DNA of 64,000 nucleotides. Source: Shimia isoporae. Lineage in GTDB: Bacteria > Pseudomonadota > Alphaproteobacteria > Rhodobacterales > Rhodobacteraceae. Where the stretch lies: the NCBI RefSeq assembly GCF_004346865.1, contig NZ_SMGR01000001.1:930001-994000 (forward strand), read 5' to 3'. Position numbers and translations under genes: made by a program. The notes beneath the pieces were generated by a model. It made no database searches. It was not told the DNA's origin and saw nothing but the letters and a program-made list of their open reading frames with translations. Each line of letters starts with the position of its first letter. Within the stretch, counting starts at the first letter, position 1. Positions 44,802 through 53,290 of this stretch are shown one piece after another.

Positions 44802-45476
44802 TTGCGCCTTATCCTGCCTCTCTTCTTCGGCATTCTTGGCACCGTTGTGCTGGTGTCGCTTGGAAACTGGCAGGTCCAACGGTTGGCTTGGAAAGAAGAG
44901 GTGCTTGCCGACATCAACGAGCGGATCGTGGCGGAACCTGTTGCATTGCCTGCCGCGCCGGACGAAGACTCTGATCGATATCTGCCTGTTACTGTGTCTG
45001 GGGCATTTACCGGCGAGGAACTGCACTTTCTGGCCTCTACCAAACAGGCGGGTGCAGTTTATCGCGTTGTCGCACGGTTTGAAACGGACGCTGGCCGCGC
45101 GGTTATGGTGGATCGCGGTTGGGTGAAAACCGAAGACAAGAATGTGAACCGCGGGGCCGCTGAGGCGATCATTGTTGGCAACCTGCACTGGCCTGACGAG
45201 CGCGACAACTTTACTCCCGACAATGATGTGGACGGCAATATCTGGTTTGCGCGCGACATCGGGCAAATGGCGGAAGCGTTAATGACCGAGCCTGTACTGG
45301 TTGTGGCGCGGGAGGTGTCGGAAAACAGCGCGGGTGTGACGCCATTGCCCGTCGACACCGCCGGTATTCCCAATGACCATCTGGGCTATGCGGTCACCTG
45401 GTACGGACTTGCGATTGTCTGGGTGGCCATGACCCTGTATTACCTGCGCCGGACGCGCAAAACCAAAAAGGCCTGA
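44802..45476 (+). CDS. SURF1 family oxidase assembly protein
   Basis: 224 residues: helix at each end (ILPLFFGILGTVVLVSLGNWQVQRLAWK; GYAVTWYGLAIVWVAMTLYYL) around a periplasmic domain with VDRGWVK and the ending NDHLGYAVTWYGLA. SURF1 is a heme a-related assembly factor for cytochrome oxidase. The start is a TTG (44802) with AAGGGA 8 bases upstream; the frame runs on to 44769 but those codons lie in the terminator hairpin. thrC begins 5 bases after the stop. Confidence 0.85.
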   Translation: MRLILPLFFGILGTVVLVSLGNWQVQRLAWKEEVLADINERIVAEPVALPAAPDEDSDRYLPVTVSGAFTGEELHFLASTKQAGAVYRVVARFETDAGRAVMVDRGWVKTEDKNVNRGAAEAIIVGNLHWPDERDNFTPDNDVDGNIWFARDIGQMAEALMTEPVLVVAREVSENSAGVTPLPVDTAGIPNDHLGYAVTWYGLAIVWVAMTLYYLRRTRKTKKA

Positions 45477-45481
45477 GAAAC

Positions 45482-46870
45482 GTGAAATACATTTCGACCC
45501 GTGGAAATGCTCCGGAATTGAGCTTTGAAGAAGCTATGTTGACCGGCCTCGCGCGTGATGGCGGCCTATACGTTCCGGAAAGCATTCCGACCCTGTCAGA
45601 AGCTGAAATCGCAGCACTTGCGGGGATGTCATATGAAGAAGCAGCTTTCGTTGTGATGCGTTCGTTTGTGGGCGACGCGTTCACGGACGAAGAGTTCAAA
45701 GGCATCATTGCACGTGCCTATGCCAATTTCCGCCATGATGCGCGCGCGCCATTGGTACAGCTGTCGCCAAACCATTATCTGCTTGAGCTTTTCCACGGCC
45801 CGACGTTGGCGTTCAAAGATTTTGCAATGCAGTTGATCGGCCAGCTGTTCCAGTTCTCGTTAGCCCGGCGCGACGAGCGCGTGACCATTGTGGGCGCGAC
45901 CTCCGGCGACACCGGATCGGCGGCGATAGAAGCCTTTCGCGGTCTGGACAACGTGGACGTCTTTATCCTGTTCCCGCATGGCCGAGTGTCGGACATCCAA
46001 CGAAAGCAGATGACAACGCCAAACGACGCCAATGTGCATGCACTGGCGCTGGATGGTGACTTTGACGACTGCCAAGCGCGGCTGAAAGATATGTTCAACG
46101 ACTTTGACTTCCGCGATGGCGTGAGGTTGGCCGGTGTGAACTCGATCAACTGGGCGCGGGTGCTTGCGCAGGTGGTATATTACTTTACCTCCGCAGTAAG
46201 CCTTGGCGCACCTCACCGTAAAGTCAGCTTTACGGTGCCCACCGGAAATTTCGGAGACATTTTCGCAGGCTACATTGCCAAGAAAATGGGTCTGCCAATC
46301 GACAAGCTGGTGATTGCGACCAACCAGAATGATATCCTGCACCGTACTATGGAAACTGGCGCCTACACCAAGGAAGGTGTGACCCCGTCTATCAGCCCGT
46401 CGATGGACATTCAGGTCAGCTCCAACTTCGAACGTGCACTGTTTGACGCATATGGCAGAGACGGCAGGGCTGTGGCGCAACTGATGGAAGAGCTCAAAAG
46501 CGGATCTTTCGCCATCAGTCAGGGCGCGATGGAAGCGCTGCGCGAGAATTTCGCCAGCGGTCGCGTTTCTGAAGACGAAACCAGCGCCACGATCAAAGCG
46601 GAATTTGCGGCGTGTGGAGAAGTTCTTTGCCCGCATTCAGCGGTTGGGGTAAGGGTTGGCAATGACCATCTTTCGGCAACACCAATGATCACGCTTGCAA
46701 CAGCACATCCGGCGAAATTCCCGGATGCGGTGGAGGCCGCAATGGGCACCCGTCCGGGATTGCCTCCGCATATGGCGGACATGATGGACAAAGACGAACG
46801 CGTGACCCGCGTGCCCAATGATTTGGGCGCGCTGGAGACACTCATCAAGGAACGGATCGCACAGCGTTGA
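45482..46870 (+). CDS. thrC: threonine synthase
   Basis: 462 residues; converts O-phosphohomoserine to threonine. PLP-linked Lys112 in HGPTLAFKDFAMQ; GATSGDTGSAA is the phosphate loop; the N-terminal SFEEAMLTGLARDGGLYVPE and VPTGNFGDIFAGYIAKKMGLPI are typical of the long bacterial/plant-type enzyme. Starts with GTG 5 bases after SURF1 ends. Its TGA overlaps the TTG of the M16 peptidase. Confidence 0.96.
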   Translation: MKYISTRGNAPELSFEEAMLTGLARDGGLYVPESIPTLSEAEIAALAGMSYEEAAFVVMRSFVGDAFTDEEFKGIIARAYANFRHDARAPLVQLSPNHYLLELFHGPTLAFKDFAMQLIGQLFQFSLARRDERVTIVGATSGDTGSAAIEAFRGLDNVDVFILFPHGRVSDIQRKQMTTPNDANVHALALDGDFDDCQARLKDMFNDFDFRDGVRLAGVNSINWARVLAQVVYYFTSAVSLGAPHRKVSFTVPTGNFGDIFAGYIAKKMGLPIDKLVIATNQNDILHRTMETGAYTKEGVTPSISPSMDIQVSSNFERALFDAYGRDGRAVAQLMEELKSGSFAISQGAMEALRENFASGRVSEDETSATIKAEFAACGEVLCPHSAVGVRVGNDHLSATPMITLATAHPAKFPDAVEAAMGTRPGLPPHMADMMDKDERVTRVPNDLGALETLIKERIAQR

Positions 46871-48129
46871 CGGTTAAACTGCACACACTTTCCAACGGCT
46901 TTCGTATTGTAACCGAGCATATGCCCGGCCTGGAGTCCGCGGCTATAGGTATCTGGGTAAATGCGGGAGGACGCCATGAGCGGCCCGAACAGAACGGCAT
47001 AGCCCATTTTCTGGAACATATGGCGTTCAAGGGTACCGAACGGCGCGATGCCTTGGATATAGCCGAGGCGATCGAAGACGTCGGTGGCTACATCAATGCC
47101 TATACCAGCCGAGAGGTGACCGCCTATTATGCGCGGGTTTTGAAAGACGACGTGCCGCTGGCGCTGGATGTCGTGGGCGATATCGTACTGAATCCTGTGT
47201 TTGACCCCGCCGAAATCGAAGTCGAACGCGGTGTGATCCTTCAGGAGATCGGCCAAGCACTGGACACGCCGGATGACGTAATCTTTGACTGGTTGCAGGA
47301 GCGGGCCTATCCGGATCAGCCTTTGGGCCGGACGATCCTGGGTGAAGGCGACTTTGTTCGCGGCTTCGGCCGCGATGATCTCGCCGGTTTTGTGGGTGAA
47401 CACTATGCGCCGGACCGAATGATCCTGTCCGCTGCGGGTGGTATCGACCACGAAGAAATCGTCCGACTTGCCGAAGCGCAGTTTGGGCATCTGACCAAGG
47501 GGCCCGGAGTGTCTCTCGCACCTGCGCGGTTTGCCGGGGGTGAATACCGCACTGAAAAGTCGCTGGAGCAGGCACATTTTGCGCTTGGCCTGGAAAGCCC
47601 CGATTACTGTAGCCCTGATATTTACACAGCGCAGATATATTCCACTGCGCTTGGTGGCGGCATGTCGAGCCGTCTCTTTCAGGAAGTGCGTGAGAAACGC
47701 GGGCTGTGTTACTCGATATACGCCCAGACCGGTGCCTATTCGGACACAGGTATGACCACGATCTATGCGGGCACCAGCGGCAGCCAGATTGAGGAGTTGG
47801 CGCAAATCACCATCGACGAGCTGAAGCGTGCTGCCGAGGACATGTCAGAAGCGGAAATAGCGCGCGCGAGAATCCAGATGAAGGCTGGCCTTTTGATGGG
47901 CCTGGAAAGCCCGTCGAGCCGTGCGGAACGGCAGGCCCGCATGATTGCGATCTGGGACCGTGTGCCGACTCTTGCTGAGACCGTGGAGCGTATCGATGCA
48001 GTTACCGACGAGGATGTGCGCCGGTTTGCCGAGCATATGGCGGTTGCAGCGCGCCCTGCCATGGCTCTGTATGGGCCGGTCGCAGATGCGCCGGCTTTGG
48101 AGGCCTTGCAGGAAAGGCGCGCGGCCTGA
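46867..48129 (+). CDS. M16 family zinc peptidase (processing-peptidase-like)
   Basis: 420 residues, insulinase/mitochondrial processing peptidase-beta family. The inverted zinc site HFLEH (His47, Glu50, His51) is intact with AHFLEHMAFKGTERR, and the distal Glu lies in EIEVERGVILQEI. Single protein of the YmxG type, presumably cytosolic. The TTG start overlaps the thrC stop (TTGA). The peptidase ends at TGATG shared with the GNAT gene, making thrC-peptidase-rimJ-like a coupled run. Confidence 0.93.
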   Translation: MTVKLHTLSNGFRIVTEHMPGLESAAIGIWVNAGGRHERPEQNGIAHFLEHMAFKGTERRDALDIAEAIEDVGGYINAYTSREVTAYYARVLKDDVPLALDVVGDIVLNPVFDPAEIEVERGVILQEIGQALDTPDDVIFDWLQERAYPDQPLGRTILGEGDFVRGFGRDDLAGFVGEHYAPDRMILSAAGGIDHEEIVRLAEAQFGHLTKGPGVSLAPARFAGGEYRTEKSLEQAHFALGLESPDYCSPDIYTAQIYSTALGGGMSSRLFQEVREKRGLCYSIYAQTGAYSDTGMTTIYAGTSGSQIEELAQITIDELKRAAEDMSEAEIARARIQMKAGLLMGLESPSSRAERQARMIAIWDRVPTLAETVERIDAVTDEDVRRFAEHMAVAARPAMALYGPVADAPALEALQERRAA

Positions 48130-48719
48130 TGCTTATCAACCGTCGCAAAGTCAAACTGGACACGGAGCGAATGATATTGCGCGCGCCGGTGCATTCTGAC
48201 TTTCGGGAATGGGCTGAATTGCGGTCGCTGAGCGCGGATTTCCTGATCCCCTGGGAGCCTGTCTGGGCAGCGTCGCACCTGAGCCGCAAGAGTTTTACCA
48301 ATAGAGTTTACTGGGCGCAGCGTTCGATTGCGAATGACACTGCAGTGCCGCTCTTTTTGATCCGTCGCGGTGATGATCGATTGCTGGGCGCGATCACTCT
48401 GGACAACATCCGTCGTGGCCCTGCGCAAGCGGGGACACTAGGGTACTGGATCGGTCAGCCCTATGCCCGTGAGGGATACATGAGCGAGGCCATTGAGGCC
48501 GTTGTACATCACGCGTTTCAACGCATGGATCTCAGCCGGATCGAAGCCGCCTGCCTGCCGGAAAACGTCGCCAGTCGGGGCGTTCTAGAAAAATCCGGTT
48601 TCAAGTACGAAGGCGTCGCCCAGAGTTACTTGCAGATAAATGGACGCTGGCGCACACACGTGCTGTATGCAGCCCTACGCAATGACAGGCGTGGGCGCAC
48701 CTTGGCTGGACAAGTATAA
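48129..48719 (+). CDS. RimJ/RimL-type GNAT acetyltransferase
   Basis: 196-residue acetyltransferase of the ribosomal-protein-alanine N-acetyltransferase group: RMILRAPVHSDFREWAELR at the N-terminus, LLGAITLDNIRRGPAQAGTLGYWIGQPYAREGYMSEAIEAVV (motif A), ENVASRGVLEKSGF (motif B). Probably acetylates N-termini, perhaps of ribosomal protein S5; the protein substrate is not certain. Starts at the TGATG overlap with the M16 peptidase. Confidence 0.88.
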   Translation: MLINRRKVKLDTERMILRAPVHSDFREWAELRSLSADFLIPWEPVWAASHLSRKSFTNRVYWAQRSIANDTAVPLFLIRRGDDRLLGAITLDNIRRGPAQAGTLGYWIGQPYAREGYMSEAIEAVVHHAFQRMDLSRIEAACLPENVASRGVLEKSGFKYEGVAQSYLQINGRWRTHVLYAALRNDRRGRTLAGQV

Positions 48720-48792
48720 CTTTCGATCCCTCACTAGACGTGCATGTCATTCCGCCTCAGGATGAAGCGCAAGCAAACTCTTAGGTGATGAA

Positions 48793-49194
48793 ATGACAGA
48801 TTATCATGTAACCTGTGACTGCGGCGCTGTCGGGATGAGCCTTACCGGCGAGCCGCGTGTTCGGGGACATTGCCATTGTCAGGCATGCCGTACGCTGCTT
48901 AATACCCCGTATCATTCAGTGAATGCCTGGATGCCTGAGCAAGTCAGAATAACGTCAGGTGAAGCTGACCTCATCGATTTTCAGCACCCTTACCTCAAGA
49001 TGCGCAAGATCTACTGCGGCAAATGTGGGGAAGTGATGTTCAACACAAACGCAATGGATTGGCGCGTAGTGTCGCAGCATCTTATGGCGAAGAACAACGA
49101 CGGGATTTTGCCCGATGAACTGAAATCTCTCAGCCATTTTCACTATGGCGGGCGGGTGATCGATGTCGTGGACGACCTACCCAAAAAAGAGTGA
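48793..49194 (+). CDS. GFA family protein
   Basis: 133 residues. Zinc-binding pattern CDCGAV...GHCHCQACRT...CGKCGEVMF (about Cys9-11, Cys29-34 and Cys75-78) of the glutathione-dependent formaldehyde-activating (GFA/CENP-V) family. Despite the name, few members have a proven role in formaldehyde metabolism. AGGTG precedes the ATG. Monocistronic. Confidence 0.88.
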   Translation: MTDYHVTCDCGAVGMSLTGEPRVRGHCHCQACRTLLNTPYHSVNAWMPEQVRITSGEADLIDFQHPYLKMRKIYCGKCGEVMFNTNAMDWRVVSQHLMAKNNDGILPDELKSLSHFHYGGRVIDVVDDLPKKE

Positions 49195-49243
49195 CCACAC
49201 GGTCGCAAAATATCTGCTAGCTTCGAAACAGGAGGGGTAGCAG

Positions 49244-50056
49244 ATGCGTGTTTTCTTGTTTTTCTTCAGTTTGGTGCTTGCAACGGCCGCACATGCCCAA
49301 GATCGCAAGCCGAGCCATTGTATCGCCTTGGCGCAAGTGCCGGGTATTTCCTATGTGCACAAAGCTACCTATCGCGAACCGGTGGAAAAGTATGCGGTAC
49401 GGATCAGCTATCTTGGGCACGCGTCTTTTCTCATTCAATCCGACGACGGTATTGACGTGATTACCGACTATACTGGCTTCATTGGCGTGACCGATCTGGT
49501 GCCTGAGGTGGTCACAATGAACCACGCCCACGACACGCATTGGACTGCGGCACCGGATCCACGCATTCCGCATGTGTTGCCCGGTTGGGGACCGTATGGG
49601 AAAGGAATTCAACATCATCTGGAAGTCGGCAGCATGCTGGTGCGCAATGTGTCGACAGACATCCGAAGTTTTGGTGGCGTTGAGGAAAAGGGAAACTCAA
49701 TATTCATTTTCGAGGTGTCAGGTCTGTGTATCGGTCACCTCGGACACCTGCACCACGAGCCCAACGAAGCCCAGTATGCGGCATTAGGGAGGCTGGATGT
49801 GGTTATGGCGGCCGTGGACGGCGGCATGAGCCTGGACGTGCCGACAATGATGCGGGTTTTAAAGCGGCTGCGCGCGCAGGTGGTGATACCCATGCATTGG
49901 TTTGAAGACTGGACGCTGACAGGTTTTTTGCAAGGAATGTCTGAGGACTATGTTATTGACCGCAGCGAAGGCAACAGTCTTGAGGTTTCCTTGCGAACCT
50001 TGCCATCACAGCCGACGATCAAATTGCTCTATCCAAGATATCTGCAAGACCCCTAG
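49244..50056 (+). CDS. secreted metallo-beta-lactamase fold protein
   Basis: 270 residues with a signal peptide (MRVFLFFFSLVLATAAHA). MBL-fold-like sequence: VRISYLGHASFLIQSDDGIDVITDYTGF at the start (the YLGHASFLI strand), NHAHDTHW (the HxHxDH loop reduced to H-A-H-D-T-H), GHLGHLH and a C-terminal VIPMHWFEDW. This resembles the UlaG/L-ascorbate-6-phosphate lactonase-like or ComA/Beta-lactamase_2 branch. AGGAGG precedes the ATG. Substrate unknown; probably periplasmic. Confidence 0.8.
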   Translation: MRVFLFFFSLVLATAAHAQDRKPSHCIALAQVPGISYVHKATYREPVEKYAVRISYLGHASFLIQSDDGIDVITDYTGFIGVTDLVPEVVTMNHAHDTHWTAAPDPRIPHVLPGWGPYGKGIQHHLEVGSMLVRNVSTDIRSFGGVEEKGNSIFIFEVSGLCIGHLGHLHHEPNEAQYAALGRLDVVMAAVDGGMSLDVPTMMRVLKRLRAQVVIPMHWFEDWTLTGFLQGMSEDYVIDRSEGNSLEVSLRTLPSQPTIKLLYPRYLQDP

Positions 50057-50089
50057 ACCTTTGATGGCGCGCCACTTACCCCTGTTTGC

Positions 50090-51493
50090 ATGACATTGAA
50101 CGACGCCACACCCGACTTTGTTGCCTGTCTCGAGGCACAGTTGCCTGAAAAAACGATAGGAAACGCAAGCTCGGCCTATCTGGAAGAGCCGCGAGGTCGA
50201 TATTTCGGCCAAGGCGGTGTTTTGGCGCGTCCACGATCCGCTGAAGAAGTCTCGACCATCGTCAAGGCTTGCAACTCGGCGCATGTTGCGGTTGTGCCGT
50301 ACGGTGGAGGAACCGGATTGGTTGGGGCACAGGTGATGCCCGGAGACGTCAGGCCGGTTATCCTGTCGCTGGAGCGAATGAATACAATACGAGCGGTTTA
50401 CCCTCTGGAAAACGTGCTGGTGGCTGAGGCCGGTTGTGTATTGGCAGAGGTGCAGTCCGCGGCACAAGAGTCGGATAGGCTGTTTCCCCTGTCGCTTGGT
50501 GCGGAAGGATCGGCGCGCATTGGTGGGAATTTATCGACAAACGCCGGTGGCGTGAATGTCCTCCGGTATGGCAACGCACGTGACCTTTGTCTCGGGCTGG
50601 AGGCGGTTCTGCCAAACGGGGAAATCTGGCATGGGCTGACGCGGCTGCGCAAGGACAATACGGGGTATGATCTGCGCAACCTGATGGTTGGAGCGGAAGG
50701 GACATTAGGAATAATTACCGCCGCTGCTTTGAAACTTTATCCGCGACCGCGGTCTATCGGTACGGCGGTGATGGTTGTGAGCAATCCCCAATCTGCACTG
50801 GAATTGCTGGCTATGAGCCGTGAAATTGCTGGCGAAAGTGTCAGTGCTTTCGAACTGTTGCACGGGCAAGGAATGCGCTTTGTCCAAGAAACGCTTCCGG
50901 ATGTGCGTCTGCCCTTCACAGATATTCCTGAGTGGTCTGTTCTTGTGGAGCTGGGAATGGCCCAGGCTGCAGATGCCGCGCTTGAAGAGATTTTTGGCGC
51001 CGCTGTGGAGATGGGCCTCGTTAGCGATGGTGTGATCGCACGGAGCGATGCACAACGACAGGCGCTTTGGAGCTTGAGGGAGCATATCCCGGTTGCGAAC
51101 AAGGCAATTGGCTCTGTAGCGAGCCACGACATTTCGTTACCGCTTGGGGCGGTTCCCGCGTTTATTTCGGAGGCAGGGGCAAAAGTCGCGCAGCTTGGTC
51201 CCTATCGGATCAACTGCTTTGGGCATCTGGGCGATGGCAATTTGCACTACAATATATTTCCCCCCAAAGGGGAAACTCGTGAGGCATATGACACGCAGCG
51301 CCACCAAGTCAGTGATTTGATATACGAACTGGTCCACGGTTTCGGTGGATCGTTCAGTGCCGAGCATGGGGTTGGGCGCATGAAGGTCGCGGCCTTGCAG
51401 AAATACGCTGATCCCGCACGGTTGGCGGCGATGAAGTCAATCAAGGCCGCTCTTGATCCGAACGGGATAATGAACCCTGGCGCGGTGCTTTGA
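50090..51493 (+). CDS. FAD-linked oxidase (D-lactate/glycolate dehydrogenase-like)
   Basis: 467 residues: N-terminal PCMH/FAD-binding_4 domain (VVPYGGGTGLVGAQVMPGDVRPVILSLERMN; SLGAEGSARIGGNLSTNAGGVNVLRYGNARDLCLGLEAVLP; LMVGAEGTLGIITAA) and a C-terminal FAD-oxidase_C domain ending VEH-type SAEHGVGRMKVAAL...NPGAVL, as in GlcD, D-2-hydroxyglutarate and D-lactate dehydrogenases. The substrate is an alpha-hydroxy acid, which one is not clear. No signal peptide. Confidence 0.9.
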   Translation: MTLNDATPDFVACLEAQLPEKTIGNASSAYLEEPRGRYFGQGGVLARPRSAEEVSTIVKACNSAHVAVVPYGGGTGLVGAQVMPGDVRPVILSLERMNTIRAVYPLENVLVAEAGCVLAEVQSAAQESDRLFPLSLGAEGSARIGGNLSTNAGGVNVLRYGNARDLCLGLEAVLPNGEIWHGLTRLRKDNTGYDLRNLMVGAEGTLGIITAAALKLYPRPRSIGTAVMVVSNPQSALELLAMSREIAGESVSAFELLHGQGMRFVQETLPDVRLPFTDIPEWSVLVELGMAQAADAALEEIFGAAVEMGLVSDGVIARSDAQRQALWSLREHIPVANKAIGSVASHDISLPLGAVPAFISEAGAKVAQLGPYRINCFGHLGDGNLHYNIFPPKGETREAYDTQRHQVSDLIYELVHGFGGSFSAEHGVGRMKVAALQKYADPARLAAMKSIKAALDPNGIMNPGAVL

Positions 51494-51514
51494 CGAGCCG
51501 AGGGTTCCGTTTGA

Positions 51515-52054
51515 TTACAGGCCTTCGAACTCGCACAGGACGTGCACGTCCATACCCATATCTTCGAGTTTCTTGCGCCCGCCGAGTTCCGGCAGGTCAA
51601 TGATAAAGGAACACGAGATGATTTCGCCTCCGAGGCGTTCGATCAGTTTGATACCCGCCTCCGCTGTGCCGCCGGTTGCCAAAAGGTCGTCCACAACCAG
51701 AACTTGTTCACCGGGTTGGATTGCGTCGTCGTGAACTTCGACAATCGCTTCGCCGTATTCAAGTTTGTAGTCTTGACTGATCGTGGTGCCAGGCAGCTTG
51801 CCTTTTTTCCGAATTGGAACAAAACCGACTGAAAGCTGGTGCGCGATGGCGCCGCCGAGGATAAATCCGCGGGCCTCAAGTCCCACGACTTTGTCGATCC
51901 GGGTACCGGCGTAGGGGTGCAGCATCTGGTCGATTGCCATGCGAAAACCACGCGGGTCAGCGAACAGGGTGGTCACATCCCGGAACATGATCCCTTCGTG
52001 AGGAAAGTCCACGATTGTGCGGATATAGTCTTTAACGTTGGCGCTTTTGGGCAT
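51515..52054 (-). CDS. apt: adenine phosphoribosyltransferase
   Basis: Salvages adenine to AMP. 179 residues; PRPP loop [22 protein letters not shown] (about 119-140), the adenine-site [17 protein letters not shown] and [13 protein letters not shown] (flexible loop). Ends convergent with the FAD oxidase. A hairpin overlapping the ribosome site region stands just before its ATG. Confidence 0.95.
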   Translation of the reverse strand: MPKSANVKDYIRTIVDFPHEGIMFRDVTTLFADPRGFRMAIDQMLHPYAGTRIDKVVGLEARGFILGGAIAHQLSVGFVPIRKKGKLPGTTISQDYKLEYGEAIVEVHDDAIQPGEQVLVVDDLLATGGTAEAGIKLIERLGGEIISCSFIIDLPELGGRKKLEDMGMDVHVLCEFEGL

Positions 52055-52061
52055 GGCTGTT

Positions 52062-52082
52062 CCCCGTAGAAATGTTACGGGG
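52062..52082 (-). promoter_or_regulatory. hairpin over the apt ribosome site
   Basis: On the apt strand: CCCCGTA (52082-52076), 7-base loop, TACGGGG (52068-52062), ending 7 bases before the ATG at 52054. The only Shine-Dalgarno-like run, ACGGGGAA, lies in the 3' arm, so folding would hide it. A second perfect hairpin, GGCTGCGG/CCGCAGCC at 52141-52161, is farther upstream in the same gap. Confidence 0.6.
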
Positions 52083-52307
52083 CAGCTTTGTCAAATGCGC
52101 GTCATTTGCGCAAGTTTTCTGTGGCCAGAGCGAGCTTATTGGCTGCGGAAACGCCGCAGCCTATACATGGTTCTTGTCAGCCATGCGGCGTGCGGCTTGT
52201 GCCAATCCATGCGGTCACGAACCAGAAGGTGTTTTGCTGTCTGCAAATTCATTTTGAAGCCTCTTTAAAACTGCTAGCGTGTATTATTGCTTTGCTTTGT
52301 ATAACTA

Positions 52308-52319
52308 ATGTATATACAT
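52308..52319. promoter_or_regulatory. 12-bp palindrome over a start codon
   Basis: ATGTATATACAT is a perfect palindrome that includes the first two bases of the ATG at 52318. The flank is AT-rich (TATAACT just upstream). It is a candidate operator for the small basic protein encoded here, if that protein autoregulates. Confidence 0.4.
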
Positions 52320-52587
52320 GCGATGTCAAAATCAAGATTATGCAACCGGACGACCAGACTTGGGCAAGAACGATAACGCCGAAACAGATAGAGTGAAGGC
52401 CAAATCCAAACAAAAGGTTAAGGATAAGGCCAAGCGCAAATCCAAGAAGGACAGCCAGTTGGTTTTGCGGCTGGACAAGGAAGAGCGCGATGCATTTGTC
52501 GAGCTTTGCAAGGACCTGGACACCAGCGCTGCACGCGAAATCAGGCGCTTCATCCGCGGTTTCATGAAGGAGCATGAAGAGGAGTAG
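52318..52587 (+). CDS. small basic protein, ribbon-helix-helix-like
   Basis: 89 residues from ATG 52318, or fewer if TTG 52360 or GTG 52393 is used; no start has a good ribosome site. The first half is Lys-rich (about residues 26-45). The second half, SQLVLRLDKEERDAFVELCKDLDTSAAREIRRFIRGFMKEHEEE, has one strand and two helices in the order of ribbon-helix-helix DNA-binding proteins. Downstream is the LysE gene, convergent. Unknown function; perhaps a nucleoid or autoregulatory protein. Confidence 0.6.
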   Translation: MRCQNQDYATGRPDLGKNDNAETDRVKAKSKQKVKDKAKRKSKKDSQLVLRLDKEERDAFVELCKDLDTSAAREIRRFIRGFMKEHEEE

Positions 52588-52596
52588 ACCTCTTGC

Positions 52597-53226
52597 TCAG
52601 GCGGCCCGTCGCAGCGTTGCCGTCAGAAGTCCCATTCCGATCAGAGTACATCCGCCAGCACGTGTCAGCCATTGCATTACCGCAGGACGCGAAATCCGCG
52701 TCCGCAGGCGGTCTGCCAGAAGCGCATAGAGCAGTGCATTGACCGCGGCCAGAGCCACGAAGGTGCTGATAAGAATGGAAAACTGTGGAACCAGAGGCTG
52801 CGAAGGCTGGATAAACTGGGGAACAAAGGCGATGAAGAATCCGATGCTTTTGGGATTAAGCGCTGTGACGGCAGCCGCATGGGTGAAGACGCTCTGCGCG
52901 GGCATCTCTCCTGTAACAGCCAAATCCCCGAGTGTTGCCTTTTTCGCGCTGCGCAACATCTTGAAGCCCAGCCAGATCAGATAGACTGCGCCGACCCATT
53001 TCAATACGGTGAATGCTGTTGCGGAAGCCAGTACAACTGCGCCAAGACCAAGCAGCGAAGCTGTCATCGCGATCAGATCGCCGAGAGCGACGCCTGCGGC
53101 TGTGGCGACGGCCACCTTGCGACCCTGCGTGAGCGCATAACTCAGCACCAGCAGGATGGTTGGACCGGGGATTAGCAAAAGAGCCGTAGAGGCAGCGACG
53201 AACGTCAACCAGAGATCAAGAGACAT
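52597..53226 (-). CDS. LysE/RhtB family amino-acid exporter
   Basis: 209 residues, about six helices, LysE/RhtB family (LTFVAASTALLLIPGPTILLVLSYALTQGRKVAVATAAGVALGDLIAMTASLLGLG is the signature N-terminal half with the PGPxxL motif). Exports amino acids such as homoserine, threonine or lysine; which one is unknown. Follows mtnP on the same strand after a 64-base gap with a hairpin close to its start. Confidence 0.88.
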   Translation of the reverse strand: MSLDLWLTFVAASTALLLIPGPTILLVLSYALTQGRKVAVATAAGVALGDLIAMTASLLGLGAVVLASATAFTVLKWVGAVYLIWLGFKMLRSAKKATLGDLAVTGEMPAQSVFTHAAAVTALNPKSIGFFIAFVPQFIQPSQPLVPQFSILISTFVALAAVNALLYALLADRLRTRISRPAVMQWLTRAGGCTLIGMGLLTATLRRAA

Positions 53227-53232
53227 TTAAGA

Positions 53233-53257
53233 GGGCCTGCGGTTATGGTGCAGGCCC
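53233..53257 (-). other. hairpin at the LysE-type gene start
   Basis: Stem GGGCCTGC (53233-53240) with GCAGGCCC (53250-53257), 9-base loop. On the minus strand it ends 6 bases before the LysE-type ATG (53226), leaving little unpaired ribosome-binding sequence. It is also 33 bases past the mtnP stop. Confidence 0.6.
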
Positions 53258-53290
53258 ATCAAGCATTGGTTTTTTCCGGCTGTCCAGACG

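Noticed and set aside
46519-47805. 428-codon frame opposite the M16 peptidase and thrC
   Set aside because: Antisense to two well-supported genes with strong motifs.
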